Origin: Zelopaecilomyces penicillatus | Lineage: Eukaryota; Ascomycota; Sordariomycetes; Hypocreales; Pseudodiploosporaceae | Direction of reading: 5' to 3' | NCBI GenBank assembly: GCA_005765155.1 | Contig: VCCP01000001.1 | Coordinates: forward strand, 620,001 to 684,000 | DNA: 64,000 bases | Shown here: piece by piece, positions 36,191-46,024 of the stretch | How positions within the stretch are numbered: the stretch's first letter is position 1 | Layout of the letters: each line of letters starts with the position of its first letter | Made by a program: the position numbers and the translations under genes | The notes under the pieces: generated by a model | Seen by the model: the letters and a program-made list of their open reading frames with translations, nothing else | What the model was told of the DNA's origin: nothing | Databases searched by the model: none

Positions 36191-38340
36191 TGAGAGCGTA
36201 CTTTTTACGGCTTTCTTATTTCTGTTTGAGAACTGGACTTTTAATACCACGGCAACTAAAAATTCTTGCCATTGATGTTAGAAAATGGGGAAGGGGGGGG
36301 GGGACGCACGCATTTGATGATAGAGTTGCAAAGACAAGGCAATCACGATCTTGGCCTCGACTTTTTCAAGCAAAAAACGACGGATCCATCATCTATCTGA
36401 GTGCCTGAGGGGACGGAACAATTGCTATCATGACATGACACTGATGAAGGAAATGCTCAATGGAATTACAAGGTGCAATGGCGTTTAGGGGGTAGATTGT
36501 GACAACAAGTCAGGTCAGAAACCCAAATTGGTTCTGTACGGCGCGAAAGGGGGGATGTTTTGTTAGGCAAGGCTGGATTTCTTGATGTTTAATCTAGCAT
36601 ACGAGAGAGACTTGTTTCAGTGACAATCTAAGAATGCTCAACGATATGGACACACTTTTTTTTTGCTGCAAGGTTCGTTCCACAATTACTAGGTCACCGA
36701 TTTGCTGTACCTATCCACGTGTGTTGCGTGGTGCAACTCTACATGTGTATGAAGCTGTTTAGATTGGCATCTGTGTTGTTAACCTACACATTATATTAAT
36801 ATGCTCTGAATCTAGTTTAGTTAGGGCGATTATAAGTTCAATGGAGGTAAATGTCTTTGGTTCTTTGGGAATGGAAGCAGAGCTAGTAGCCTGTGGGTGT
36901 CACTTGTGTATGCCTTGGCTGTTGTGCATGGGTTTACTACCTAGTATGGTTAAGAATGAACCTTGCTAGACATATAGTGCCCGCATCATTGAGTTCATTG
37001 CGTTATCATGCCTATGTTCTATGTTAAACATTCGCCTTTGTTGCTATGAAAAGATGCTAAGGTACTGAGGCAGGGTGTTGCACAGGTACAGGTCCAGTAG
37101 CACAACCCCCCCCCCACTGTATGACATGACACTGTATGAAAACTCCCCTTTTCTGCCTCTAGCCGCCCCACCCGCTGTGCAGGCACGAAAATGGAACACA
37201 TCTCCCTTGCTGGTTAGCAATTCGTTCAATTTGGAGACGAGACTGGCGTAACACGTGGGCACATAGTAATCTTTTCAGAATTGATACAACTTGATGAATT
37301 ATCTAGAGCTTTTGGGCAATCAATTAGGTGGCTATTGCATGTGATCGAACGATGAAATTCGGGATGATTCGCCCATCAAGTGAAGTCACTTTGTAACTGC
37401 GGGGACCTACTATAGTAGTCTTGGACGTGGAGGGAACGAGGGAGGGGCAGCAGAAGTTATGACGACATGCATGGAGGGGTAGTAAACCTGCAAGTGAATC
37501 ATTTGTTTGCAGCAGCCTTTCTTATAACAGCTTTGCACCAGCACCTGTTGCTTGCACAAGATGCGATGCAACGCGATTGCTGAGGAAGAAGCTATCCGTC
37601 TCCGACAGTGCACAGTTAATTGGCTTGTTGAGGCTATTATATACACCACCGCTAACGGGCTACACCGGGATGCAAGTATGTGTCTGGTATTATTAGTGGG
37701 AGACTACAGTGCAGCATCAACTGTTGCGGTTCACCCATCAACCACGGCACACACACACACACACATACACAATGCAATGCAAGCGCATGGACAAATGAGA
37801 AGCTGTAGAATCAAAGGACATGTGCGACATGCAACCGCGCCGCGTTGTCCATGGATCGGGATCGAGCGCTGCTGGTTCCTCGGCTCCTCGCCAGAAGGGA
37901 GCACAGGAGCCCACTGAGATGAGCATGGAGCCATTCGGAAGACTCTGTAATAGCACCTCGTAAGGCTCGCGGAGGTCCCATTTCTGAGGTATTTTCCCCC
38001 TCGCTATTGACCTGTGATCGCCATCCATCAGCCCTGTTTTGGCTCATGAATACCCACCTTTGATACTTCGTGCCTGCTTGCCCATGTAAGCTGGCCTCCA
38101 TTCCGCCTGCCCTGCAAACATACGTTACTGCCAAGCCTGCATTCCCAACCCACATCATTGCCAGGAGCAACCCTGCTTTCTGTTTCTCGCATTTACTATT
38201 TCTTCAACCTTGACTTGTTTTTTCTGTCTTCTTTCTTCATCCTTCATTCTCCTTCATCCACTTTACAGACACCGATCCAAGTTCATTCGAGCCACACATC
38301 CATCACCACTCATTACTTCACAAGGAGAAGATACTTCAAG
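36191..38340. other. Long intergenic region between DnaJ and HAD genes
   Basis: 2.15 kb with no supported gene. It contains a G-run near 36290-36302, a C-run near 37107-37114, a (CA)9 tract at 37748-37765, and a pyrimidine-rich leader before the HAD gene. Short open frames on both strands show no domains. No RNA gene recognised. Confidence 0.5.
37748..37765 (+). repeat. (CA)9 dinucleotide microsatellite
   Basis: Nine perfect CA units in intergenic DNA. Confidence 0.9.
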
Positions 38341-39186
38341 ATGCCTCAGGTGAGAAAGATTTCTTTGCGCATCTTCTCTCCATCTCCCTTCACTTGATGT
38401 GAGGTTTAGAACAAAACGCAAAGCCAAACACACACTAACACGGAACCCCGCGACAAGATCAATACCCTTCTCTTCGATTGCGACAACACGCTTGTTCTCT
38501 CCGAGGAGCTCGCGTTTGAGGCCTGCGCTGGCCTCATCAACGAAATATGCACTGAGCGAAACCTTGAAGTCCGATTTACCGGCGAGACTCTCATCAAGGA
38601 GTTTGTCGGCCAGAACTTCCGAGGCATGCTCACCAGCCTGCAAAAGATGCACAACATTGAAATCGCCCCCAACGACTTGGAGAAGTATGTCCTCATGGAG
38701 GAGGACGCCGTCATTGCCAAGCTTAAGGCCTCTCTCCGCACCTGCGTTGGCGTCGATGAGCAATTGGAGAAGCTTCAGGCCTCTGAAAAATATCTTCTCG
38801 CTGTTGTGTCTTCTTCTGCCCTCCGCCGTGTCCGTGCCTCCATTGAGAAGGTTGGCCAGGACAAATACTTTCCAAAAGATTTCGTTTTCTCCGCAGCTAC
38901 CAGCCTTGACACACCCACTAGCAAGCCTGACCCTGCAATCTACTTGCATGCACTTAAGAAACTCGACAGAACCGCCGAACAGAGTGTAGCAATTGAAGAC
39001 AGCAAAAGTGGCACTCTCAGCGCAACCCGAGCCGGCATCAAGACTATTGGCTACGTTGGTCCATATGCGGAAGACAAGCAGGCTGAAATGGAGAAGGTAC
39101 TGAGGGACGCCGGTGCTGTTATTGTCATGCGAGACTGGTCTGAATTCCCTACTTGTTTGGCCCAGATTGAGGCTGGCTCAGTTTAG
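38341..39186 (+). CDS. HAD-superfamily hydrolase (phosphoglycolate phosphatase / beta-phosphoglucomutase type), 261 aa
   Basis: Exon 1 is only nine bases (38341-38349, MPQ); exon 2 is 38410-39186. The phase-0 join reads through NKTQSQTHTNTEPRDKI into the core. HAD motif I is LLFDCDNTL (D26-x-D28; the second Asp is the acid/base of phosphatases), then an alpha-helical cap (~40-110), motif II VVSSSA, motif III Lys in TSKPDPAIYLHAL, and motif IV VAIEDSKSGTLSA. Length and cap type fit subfamily I with C1 cap. The substrate cannot be told from sequence: a small sugar phosphate or phosphoglycolate is likely. The start is less certain than the rest; the intron branch site is weak, and a start inside exon 2 is impossible before the core because no ATG is available. 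Confidence 0.82.
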
Positions 39187-39415
39187 ATCAGGCAAATAAT
39201 TAGCATCGTGGCAGTGTGCATGGCGATGGAGTTCAAGTTGATCATGCCAGAGACGGAAACACAGGCTAGCATTTACATGCTTTGGAGCTCCCGGATGACT
39301 AGAGCGCAGGCCTAGATATTAATGACGAAATGAGAGCGTTTATTAATTCATACAACACTTTATTCTCCGCCGCTGACTTTTGCCTTTTTATTTAATTACC
39401 CAGCCTACACTCCAT
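39187..39415. other. Convergent spacer between HAD gene and RIT1
   Basis: 229 bp, AT-rich toward its right end. Two genes end toward each other here. No gene seen. Confidence 0.5.
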
Positions 39416-41392
39416 TTATTTTCGCCAGTCCATCAAGAAACTATTGACGCTTTGTAGAGTTGATCTACTAGGATTTGCTTCGGGGAACTTGATCATTATG
39501 GCGCCCAATTTCACCTTGACAAGCGTCTTAGTAAAAGAAGTGTTGCTCCCTGGGATGCGGAATTGTCCCTCCTCGTCAAAGAGGTAGCATGATAATGCCA
39601 AGGCTGTACCTATAGAGATGTCTTTTCCTGAGTCGCAGGCCACAATGACCTGGCCTGTTGTTGTGTCGTTCTGCAGAAACTTGACAGCAAAGTTACATAT
39701 TTCAGGCAGTGCAAGACGCAGATTACGGCTTGCAACCTTATTCTTTCCAATGCCTACTTCCATGTGGTTCGGAGACTTGATCCACGTCTCTTGCGGAGTC
39801 GGCGATTCGGTGAGGATGATGTAACACTCGGCGGGTGATGGCATTGGAGTGCCCTGAGAGCCCGAAAGCAGGTGAGGGATATCAAGGGGCAACGGGCATA
39901 CAGATATCTGAGGGGTAAGCTGTGTCCGGGTGCTGTGTCTAGAGGTTTGCGTCGCAGTCTTGTGTTGCTCCACCAGTTTTACGATGAGAGCTGGCAGTTC
40001 GGCTTCTGATGCTTGGAGGAGGTCGTCTGTGTGTGTCCAGAACACGCCTGGGGTAAGGCCAAGTGCCCAGTTTTCGGTGTCGTCGCCAGCGCCTTGGATA
40101 TAGCCACCTTGATCCATTTCGCTACCGACGACTCTTTTGCTGGCAGTGCAGCAGATGACGGGGCGATAGTCTTGAAAGATGTCCTCTTCAATGCTCACGT
40201 CACTGGGGTGACTATCCTCTAAGTCGTTATTTTGACCACCGATGTCCTCGCTATCGTGTTCTCCATCAGTTTCCTCGCCATCGTCGCCATCGTCCATGGA
40301 AAGTGGCAGAGTTGATTCCTGGGTAATCCACAGTGGCCTCAGGGGTTTGGTGAGGCAGGTTGGTAGTGATAAGTTGAGGGCACGAAGAGAGGCGACGAAG
40401 GAGGGGATGAGGGCGGTAACTTGGGCGTGACTGGAGGCTGGAAGATATGGCGGGAGAAAAAGGTTGGAGGAGAGTGGGTTGGAGGGAAGAAGGACAAGAT
40501 TGAGAACGGTGCACCAGATGGGGATGGTTGTGGAGAGAGCGTCTGGCATGCCTAGAAGTAACGGAGAGATGTTAGTTAGTCTTGTGTGTGAGAAGAATGG
40601 TGTTGGTTGTAGGGGGACTTGCGTTTTCCACGGCGGGTTGAATCTACGATGATGATTCTGTATGGATGAAAAGGTATCATATTAGTATTGCGGACCAGCT
40701 TTATACATCAATTAACTGCCACAGATATCAAACATGCAGATATATAAACACCAAGGACATTGTTCGTGTATATGATGTTCAAAAACAAAATATCCTGGCC
40801 ATTGAACACATCCCCTCGAAATGAAATGTTAAACATGAAAATGAAAAATAAATAAAATAATACAAACATATGTAGCACAAGAACAACAGCAACAAATACA
40901 GTACACAAACTCAACTCACCCATCATGCTTTTCCACAAGTTCAACCAAATGCAAGTTCAACCTACGCGTGCTAAACTTCCACGCACGCTCATGCCCATCT
41001 GTGCTTTTGAAATACGCACTGCCGGATTTTTGGTCCGGCGGGACGTACCAACTACCACAGCGCTCATTGGCAATAAGAGGGCGTTGATGTCGTTGTCGTC
41101 GTCGACGAGAGGAAGAAGGCTGGGGAGATAGAGAATCTGGGCCGGGAGAAGTGATGCTGTCGCCGCTGCCGCCGCCCCCGAATGCGGCGGCTACGCGGGC
41201 GACAAAAACGGCATCAGCGCGGATCGAGGCCAGGCGGTTGTGAGGCGTGAGAGTGCTGCGGCGGAGGTCGGCGAGCAGTTGGGAGAATGAGGGGTGGTGG
41301 GGGGACAAAAGGTCATCATCGTTGTTGTTGTTGTTGTTGTTGTTGTTGATGGCTTCAAACACGTCTTCTAGAGGGGGCGAGGGCGAAGACAT
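39416..41392 (-). CDS. rit1: Initiator tRNA A64 2'-O-ribosylphosphate transferase (Rit1), 547 aa
   Basis: Adds a phosphoribosyl group to A64 of initiator tRNA-Met, which keeps it out of elongation. Exons are 41392-40920, 40657-40623 and 40551-39416, in phase, 547 residues (yeast Rit1 is 513). The joins make FSTRRLNLHLVELVEKHDG, then IIIVDSTRRGKRMPDALS, which is the family core (ends shared with the GSWYVPP and AYFKSTDGH blocks). The C-terminal domain has a phosphatase-like loop ACDSGKDISIGTALAL, known for the Rit1 C-domain. Intron 1 is 262 nt; intron 2 starts with GC (GCAAGT). A run of nine Asn (GTT/AAC repeat, near 41325-41345) and an acidic stretch (MDDGDDGEETDGEHDSED) are lineage-specific inserts. 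Confidence 0.93.
40552..40622 (-). other. GC-AG intron in RIT1
   Basis: 71-nt intron with donor C/GCAAGT (perfect GC-class consensus after the junction), CTAAC branch site near 40579-40575 and acceptor CTTCTAG. It restores the conserved GKRMPDAL block exactly. No GT donor nearby does so. Confidence 0.75.
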
Positions 41393-41833
41393 GATGGTGT
41401 GAGAATGAGGACACTCAAAGTTTGGTAAAGATGTTGGAGTATTACTTTTTAAGTTGCCTTATCAAAGGTATTTGTGAGAGATATTGGAGGCTTTTTTGTT
41501 GGAGAAAAAAAGAGGGTCCAGAGCTCTAAATCCCATCCCAAGCGCCACTCAAAGAAATGCCAATTCTCACAATCCAGACTACATTGCTTGGAAATACGTT
41601 GCGTTTAAATTAATGATAATTTGAATCACAGAAGCACATATTTGTACTCTAAAAATTTGGCAAACGTAAATCAGTTTCTTTCAATAGTTGGTCATGGAGA
41701 AAAACACAGTATCTGTTGTATCTCACCTTCAATTCCAATTGCAACTGGTCTTTTATGCTTAAAATAGTTTGTTGTCATTGATCAAGCTTCATATTCTCTC
41801 GTTTTTTAAACTGTTTTTACTTTCAATTATTAT
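41393..41833. other. Spacer between RIT1 and the oxidoreductase gene
   Basis: 441 bp, AT-rich. Contains the RIT1 promoter and the 3' end of the oxidoreductase gene (both on the minus strand). No gene seen. Confidence 0.5.
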
Positions 41834-43255
41834 TTACACCAACTTCCACACACCATTCTCCACGGTGATTCCAATCTCGCGGCTCTCATCAATACTCCTC
41901 CGTCCAGCCTCCAGAATCGCCGTTGTGGCAATCGTGTTCTTCAAAGTCGGCAGACCCTTTGCATCAAGGTCATCGGGCTTCAACCGGCCCTCATTCACCG
42001 CCAGACAGCCGTCAACAAACTTTTCAATCGAAATGTAGCCGTAGCCCGTCTGGCCGTTGAAGTTGCCATCCTCGTCAGGGGCGTAGCGCATGTAAAAGGG
42101 GTTGAACCACTGCAGCTGACCGGCCGAGTCATCGGCAATGTCGTATCCGCGATGAGCCTGGTCGACGCGGATCTCACCATTGGAGGCGAGGTAGTGGAAG
42201 TACTGGTTGGTGTGGATGCCGGCCTTTTGGGGTGCTGTCCATGAGGATGTGTAGACACCGATGGCTCGCTTTGTGGGCTCGTCTTTCTTGGCCCAGGTGA
42301 CGAGAAGGGAGATGGTGTCCTCGGTTTCCTCAGCGCAGCCCATGCTAGTGGCGACGCCCTTGGACGACGAGGCGGATACCTTGACAGGGAGGTAGCCGCG
42401 CTGCTGGACCATGGAGTCGCAGATGTCGACGTGGTGGCTGTTGAGGTAGTAGGAGATGTCGGACTCCCGACCAGCCCAGGCCTTGAAGGTCTCAAGCTGG
42501 TACTTGGGCTGGGACATGTAACTGTACCAGTAGTTGAAGTCGCCCAGAGTCTGGGCCTTGAAGCGGGCATCCGAGTAGGCAGGGTCGAAACGCTTGTGGT
42601 GCTCGATGAAGACGAAGACGCCCTTCTCCTCGGCCCTTGCAATCAACTCCTGGTGGTGTTCCAGCAGCTTGACAGCGGGTTTGGTGATGAGGACGTGGAT
42701 ACCGCGCTCGATGGCGTAGAGAGCAATGGGGAAGTGGGTGGGGTCTGGTGTGAAGATGGTGATGGCATCACCGGGTTTGAGGTTGTCAATGGCGGACTTG
42801 TAGGCATCGGCGTCCTTTTGGTCGTTGGCAGGGAAGGAATCGAAGCCAGTGTCCATGCCATTGTAGACCTGAGTGATGTTTTTATGCAGATGCTCGCCTG
42901 CGATGAGTTGGATGTCAGTCAAAGGAACCATCTCATTTTTTCTTCTTCTCTTTTTTGCTCTTCGCTTTGACCATAGAAATTTAGACTTACGAATCGCAGG
43001 GAACTTGGTGCCATTCACTCCCACCATTCCCAGACCAGCCACCTTGCCGCGTCTTCGCAGGTCAAAGAAAGTGAGGCCAACAACGCCAACTTTCTTGTCC
43101 GAGGCCGAGCCGCCAGTGCCCACGAAGCCAGTCGTGTACTCACCAGTACCGACCTAATTTGATTTGAACTGTGAGCAGGAATGCTTTGCAGGTGAAAGAC
43201 AATGGGGGGTAAATGGAAGTGGAATGCTCACCATGAGCACGTTCAAGGGCGCCAT
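41834..43255 (-). CDS. gaaA: Gfo/Idh/MocA-family oxidoreductase, likely D-galacturonate reductase (GaaA/GAR2 type), 416 aa
   Basis: Exons are 43255-43232, 43153-42991 and 42897-41834, in phase, 416 residues. The N-terminus MAPLNVLMVGTGEYTTGFVGTG is a Rossmann NAD(P) motif. The joined core KFPAIREHLHKNITQVYNGMD and the HVLITKPAVK block (the family E-K-P position is T-K-P here) fit the Gfo/Idh/MocA family; FVFIEHHKRFDPAYSDAR and YLNSHHVDICDSM supply the catalytic His region. In Aspergillus and Botrytis one D-galacturonate reductase type (GaaA, BcGAR2) belongs to this group and is encoded divergently to the pathway aldolase, as here. The enzyme would reduce D-galacturonate to L-galactonate. Function is inferred from my memory of the family plus the gene pair and the promoter motif; family level is certain. 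Confidence 0.8.
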
Positions 43256-43582
43256 TGTGATGTGCGGGTTGGGCTATCAAAGCCAGACAAGCAAGTTTTG
43301 TTTAGTTAGGAGGGAGGGAGGAAGGAAGGAAAGTGGTGATGTGAGGAGGAGATAGACGGATGGGAGAAGCAGAGGAGGATAAAGTAGAAAAGACGCAATT
43401 GGGACGCTTTAGAAAGTCATAGCCATCCTGTACAATGTGCAGAAAAGCACCTTGCGCATAGAGTGTCATTGGATGGATCCCTTATTAGCTGTCAGCTCTC
43501 CCACTTTCACCTCAACCTCACCCGAGCTTCAGATTGGCATGGCCATGGGCAACGGATGAATTGAGGGGCAGGCGGGGCAGCA

Positions 43583-43591
43583 ATTGGAGGG
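43583..43591 (-). promoter_or_regulatory. Near-match (8/9) to the galacturonate-responsive element
   Basis: Minus-strand CCCTCCAAT differs from TCCNCCAAT only at the first base. Weaker evidence than the perfect copy; it could be a simple CCAAT box. Confidence 0.3.
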
Positions 43592-43943
43592 ATAATTCAT
43601 CCATCTATTCCTCCTCACCAAGCCGATGGCGGATTTCTTCCGTCCTTTGTTGGATGGTCAAGGTACAGCCTACAGGCCAGTTTACAGGCGTACAACTGCC
43701 CTATACAGTGGCTGCAATTACCCCGCCAACTCGGCCATAGAATCCCGACTTTGTCTCCATCTCACCCCGCATCGCCTCTCTATCAAACCCTGACCCTCTA
43801 TCAACCCTTCAAGAACCCCCCACCGATGTCGCGCTGCCGACGGATGAATCAATCGCGTTGCCGAGTGTCACCGTGTATTTTTGATGCCGGACCTTGGCGT
43901 TACCTGTGTGGTGAGTGGCGGAAGATTACGGAAATCACTGGTT

Positions 43944-43952
43944 TCCGCCAAT
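43944..43952 (+). promoter_or_regulatory. TCCGCCAAT, perfect galacturonate-responsive element (GaaR-type)
   Basis: Exact match to TCCNCCAAT, the element reported upstream of D-galacturonate utilisation genes in Aspergillus and Botrytis and linked to the Zn2Cys6 regulator GaaR. It lies roughly midway between the two divergent genes. Binding is inferred. Confidence 0.5.
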
Positions 43953-44563
43953 GGGAATGCCGCGTCTAGTCTGTGTACTTTGGTAAATGTAGTTGTGTGG
44001 GTGGATGTGAACCACTTCCTGCAGCTGTTTTTGTGTGTATAGTAAAGTTACCAGCTTGCTGTTTTACACTATGATCATCTTCATTATAATGGGATTTTAA
44101 TCATTAGTAAATCCCAAGAACCACATCATGCTAGAACCATGCTCGGCCTCTCTCATTATTGTCCGTCATCGGATGCTTACACGCCGGGCATTGTATCAGG
44201 TGCATGGAGTCGCGCCCCCTCCTCAACCGGGTGGACTTGAATGCCCGCTGTGAGCCGCCTTCTCGCTTTTGATACTGTCCCATTGCTTTGCTTTTAACTT
44301 GCCAATCAAGTTTTTTGCCCCTCACTAATTGAAGCCGTCAGCAAGCGTGCCAATCAATGATTGTGTGCATGTCGTAGGTCGTTCGTATACATAGAGCAGC
44401 GCTCCCCAGTCTGACATGGTTGCAACTCATGTCCTCGTAGAACATTTTGTCTTGACAATCGAGTAGATTTGTTTGGCAATTACCTTTACTGACTCTTTTA
44501 ATTCTCATTTGCTACGTTTATTCAGAGCCAGTTTATTGGGGCGTCTTGATATCACAAAACACA

Positions 44564-45520
44564 ATGGCTGCTTCTAGTCCTCGGCCGCTTCCCTGTGGCA
44601 TTTACGCACCAACCGTCACCTTCTTCGACCCAGAGACAGAGGAACTCGACATCCCCACCATCAAGAAGCATGCGGAGCGTCTGATACGCGATGGTCTGGT
44701 CGGCCTCGTCACCATGGGTTCCAACGGTGAGGCCGTCCACTGCACAAGAGAAGAAAAGCTCGCCGTCACAAAGGCCACGCGCGAGGCTCTCGACGCGGCG
44801 GGATTCCAGTCAACCCCCATCATCATCGGTGCCACAGAGGGCAGCGTCAAGGGCACAATCGAGCTGACCCGGCTGGCTGCTGACGCCGGAGCCGACTACG
44901 CCCTGATCCTGCCGCCATCCTACTACCGCGCCCAGATTGATGAGGAGGCCATCTATAACTACTTTGTCGCCGTGGCGGACGAGAGCCCGCTGCCCGTCAT
45001 CATGTACAACTACCCCGGCGCCGTGTCCGGCATCGACATGGACAGCGACCTGCTCATCCGGCTCGGCCAGCACCGCAACATTGTCGGCACCAAGTTCACC
45101 TGCGGCAACACTGGCAAGCTCACCAGAGTCGCGCTGGGCACCAACGCCAAGACGCCCTTCAGCGAAGGGTCAGGCTACCTGGCCTTTGGCGGCATGTGCG
45201 ACTTTACGATGCAGACGCTTGTCAGCGGCGGAGGCGGCATCATCGCTGGCGGCGCCAACGTCATGCCCAAGCTGTGCGCGCGTGTCTGGAACCTCTACGT
45301 CGAGGGCAAAAAGGCCGAGGCCGAGGCGCTGCAAAAGGTGCTGAGCCGCGGCGACTGGCCGCTGACCAAGGCGGCGATTGCGGGCACGAAGCAGGCCATT
45401 CAGATGCACTTTGGCTACGGTGGCTATCCGCGCCGGCCGCTGAAGCGTCTGGAGCAGGCGAGGATAGCGGCGATTGAGGAGGGGATCCGGGAGGCGATGG
45501 AGGTTGAGAAGAGTCTATAG
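44564..45520 (+). CDS. gaaC: DapA-family (DHDPS/NAL) aldolase, likely 2-keto-3-deoxy-L-galactonate aldolase (GaaC/LGA1), 318 aa
   Basis: Single-exon gene. Class I aldolase of the dihydrodipicolinate synthase superfamily: TIM barrel with the substrate loop GSNGEAVH, the catalytic Tyr region MYNYPG (Tyr148/150) and Schiff-base Lys177 in GTKFTCGN, followed by GSGYLAFGGM. In fungi this family includes the 2-keto-3-deoxy-L-galactonate aldolase, which makes pyruvate and L-glyceraldehyde, and 4-hydroxy-2-oxoglutarate aldolase-like enzymes. The divergent Gfo/Idh/MocA partner and shared TCCNCCAAT word favour the galacturonate pathway. The start is the ATG at 44564 (acaATGg); upstream in-frame codons have no ATG. 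The coding region is GC-rich with strong third-position bias, suggesting good expression. Confidence 0.8.
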   Translation: MAASSPRPLPCGIYAPTVTFFDPETEELDIPTIKKHAERLIRDGLVGLVTMGSNGEAVHCTREEKLAVTKATREALDAAGFQSTPIIIGATEGSVKGTIELTRLAADAGADYALILPPSYYRAQIDEEAIYNYFVAVADESPLPVIMYNYPGAVSGIDMDSDLLIRLGQHRNIVGTKFTCGNTGKLTRVALGTNAKTPFSEGSGYLAFGGMCDFTMQTLVSGGGGIIAGGANVMPKLCARVWNLYVEGKKAEAEALQKVLSRGDWPLTKAAIAGTKQAIQMHFGYGGYPRRPLKRLEQARIAAIEEGIREAMEVEKSL

Positions 45521-46024
45521 GGATGATGATGATGATGAAGATGGGGGGGAAGGGCTGTCTATTTCCAGGAATTTGAAGAACAGCTTGGCCCATTTTTATC
45601 GGCATCTTTTGCGCCGAAGAGACTGTTAGCACGGGCATGTGTAGACGTGATGGGAGTGATATACATGCTGAGATATAGAAACTATCGACTACAGTTCCGG
45701 ATCTACGGCCACAGTCTCCGTTTATTGATATCAGATCCAACCATAAAAGTCACTGCTCACCACTCATCATCGTACTCATACACTCTTGAATGCTCGGTTT
45801 TCTCAGCGTAAGTCCGTCCCCTGCAATTTGCAACAACCTTCCACCACCCACGTCGTATTAGTCATCTGATTCAACTTCTCGGATACTTTCTTTTCCAACC
45901 CCAGCGTGCTTATCTTAGAGCTCTTGCTTATTTATTGTTTTTTGTATTCCTAGAAAACTTCTCGCTTGTGGATTTATAACTGTTGACATATATAATCTAT
46001 ATACATATTCATATAGATATATAT
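45521..46024. other. Spacer between aldolase and MFS genes
   Basis: 504 bp. A (GAT)n tract follows the aldolase stop (45521-45540). The last ~100 bases are very AT-rich with ATATAT runs directly before the MFS start. No gene seen. Confidence 0.5.

Larger units (their letters stand above)
43256..44563. promoter_or_regulatory. Divergent promoter of the oxidoreductase/aldolase pair
   Basis: 1.3 kb between divergent start codons. It carries a perfect TCCNCCAAT word at 43944-43952 and an 8/9 match on the other strand at 43583-43591. Several CCAAT-like words (GCCAATCAA near 44301 and 44350) lie closer to the aldolase. No gene is supported inside. Confidence 0.55.

Noticed and set aside
36486..36500. 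AGGGGGTAGATTGT shares 14 bases with the terminal inverted repeat of the AT-rich element
   Set aside because: No further similarity on either side, and no second end nearby; too short to call a transposon remnant.
42431..42970. 179-codon frame antisense to the oxidoreductase
   Set aside because: Shadow frame over a conserved enzyme; Val/Gly/Asp-rich translation typical of antisense GC-rich exons.
45983..46024. Start of the MFS gene further upstream
   Set aside because: The upstream extension has no ATG and codes an Ile/Tyr-rich run from an ATAT tract; the ATG at 46025 or 46031 is better.
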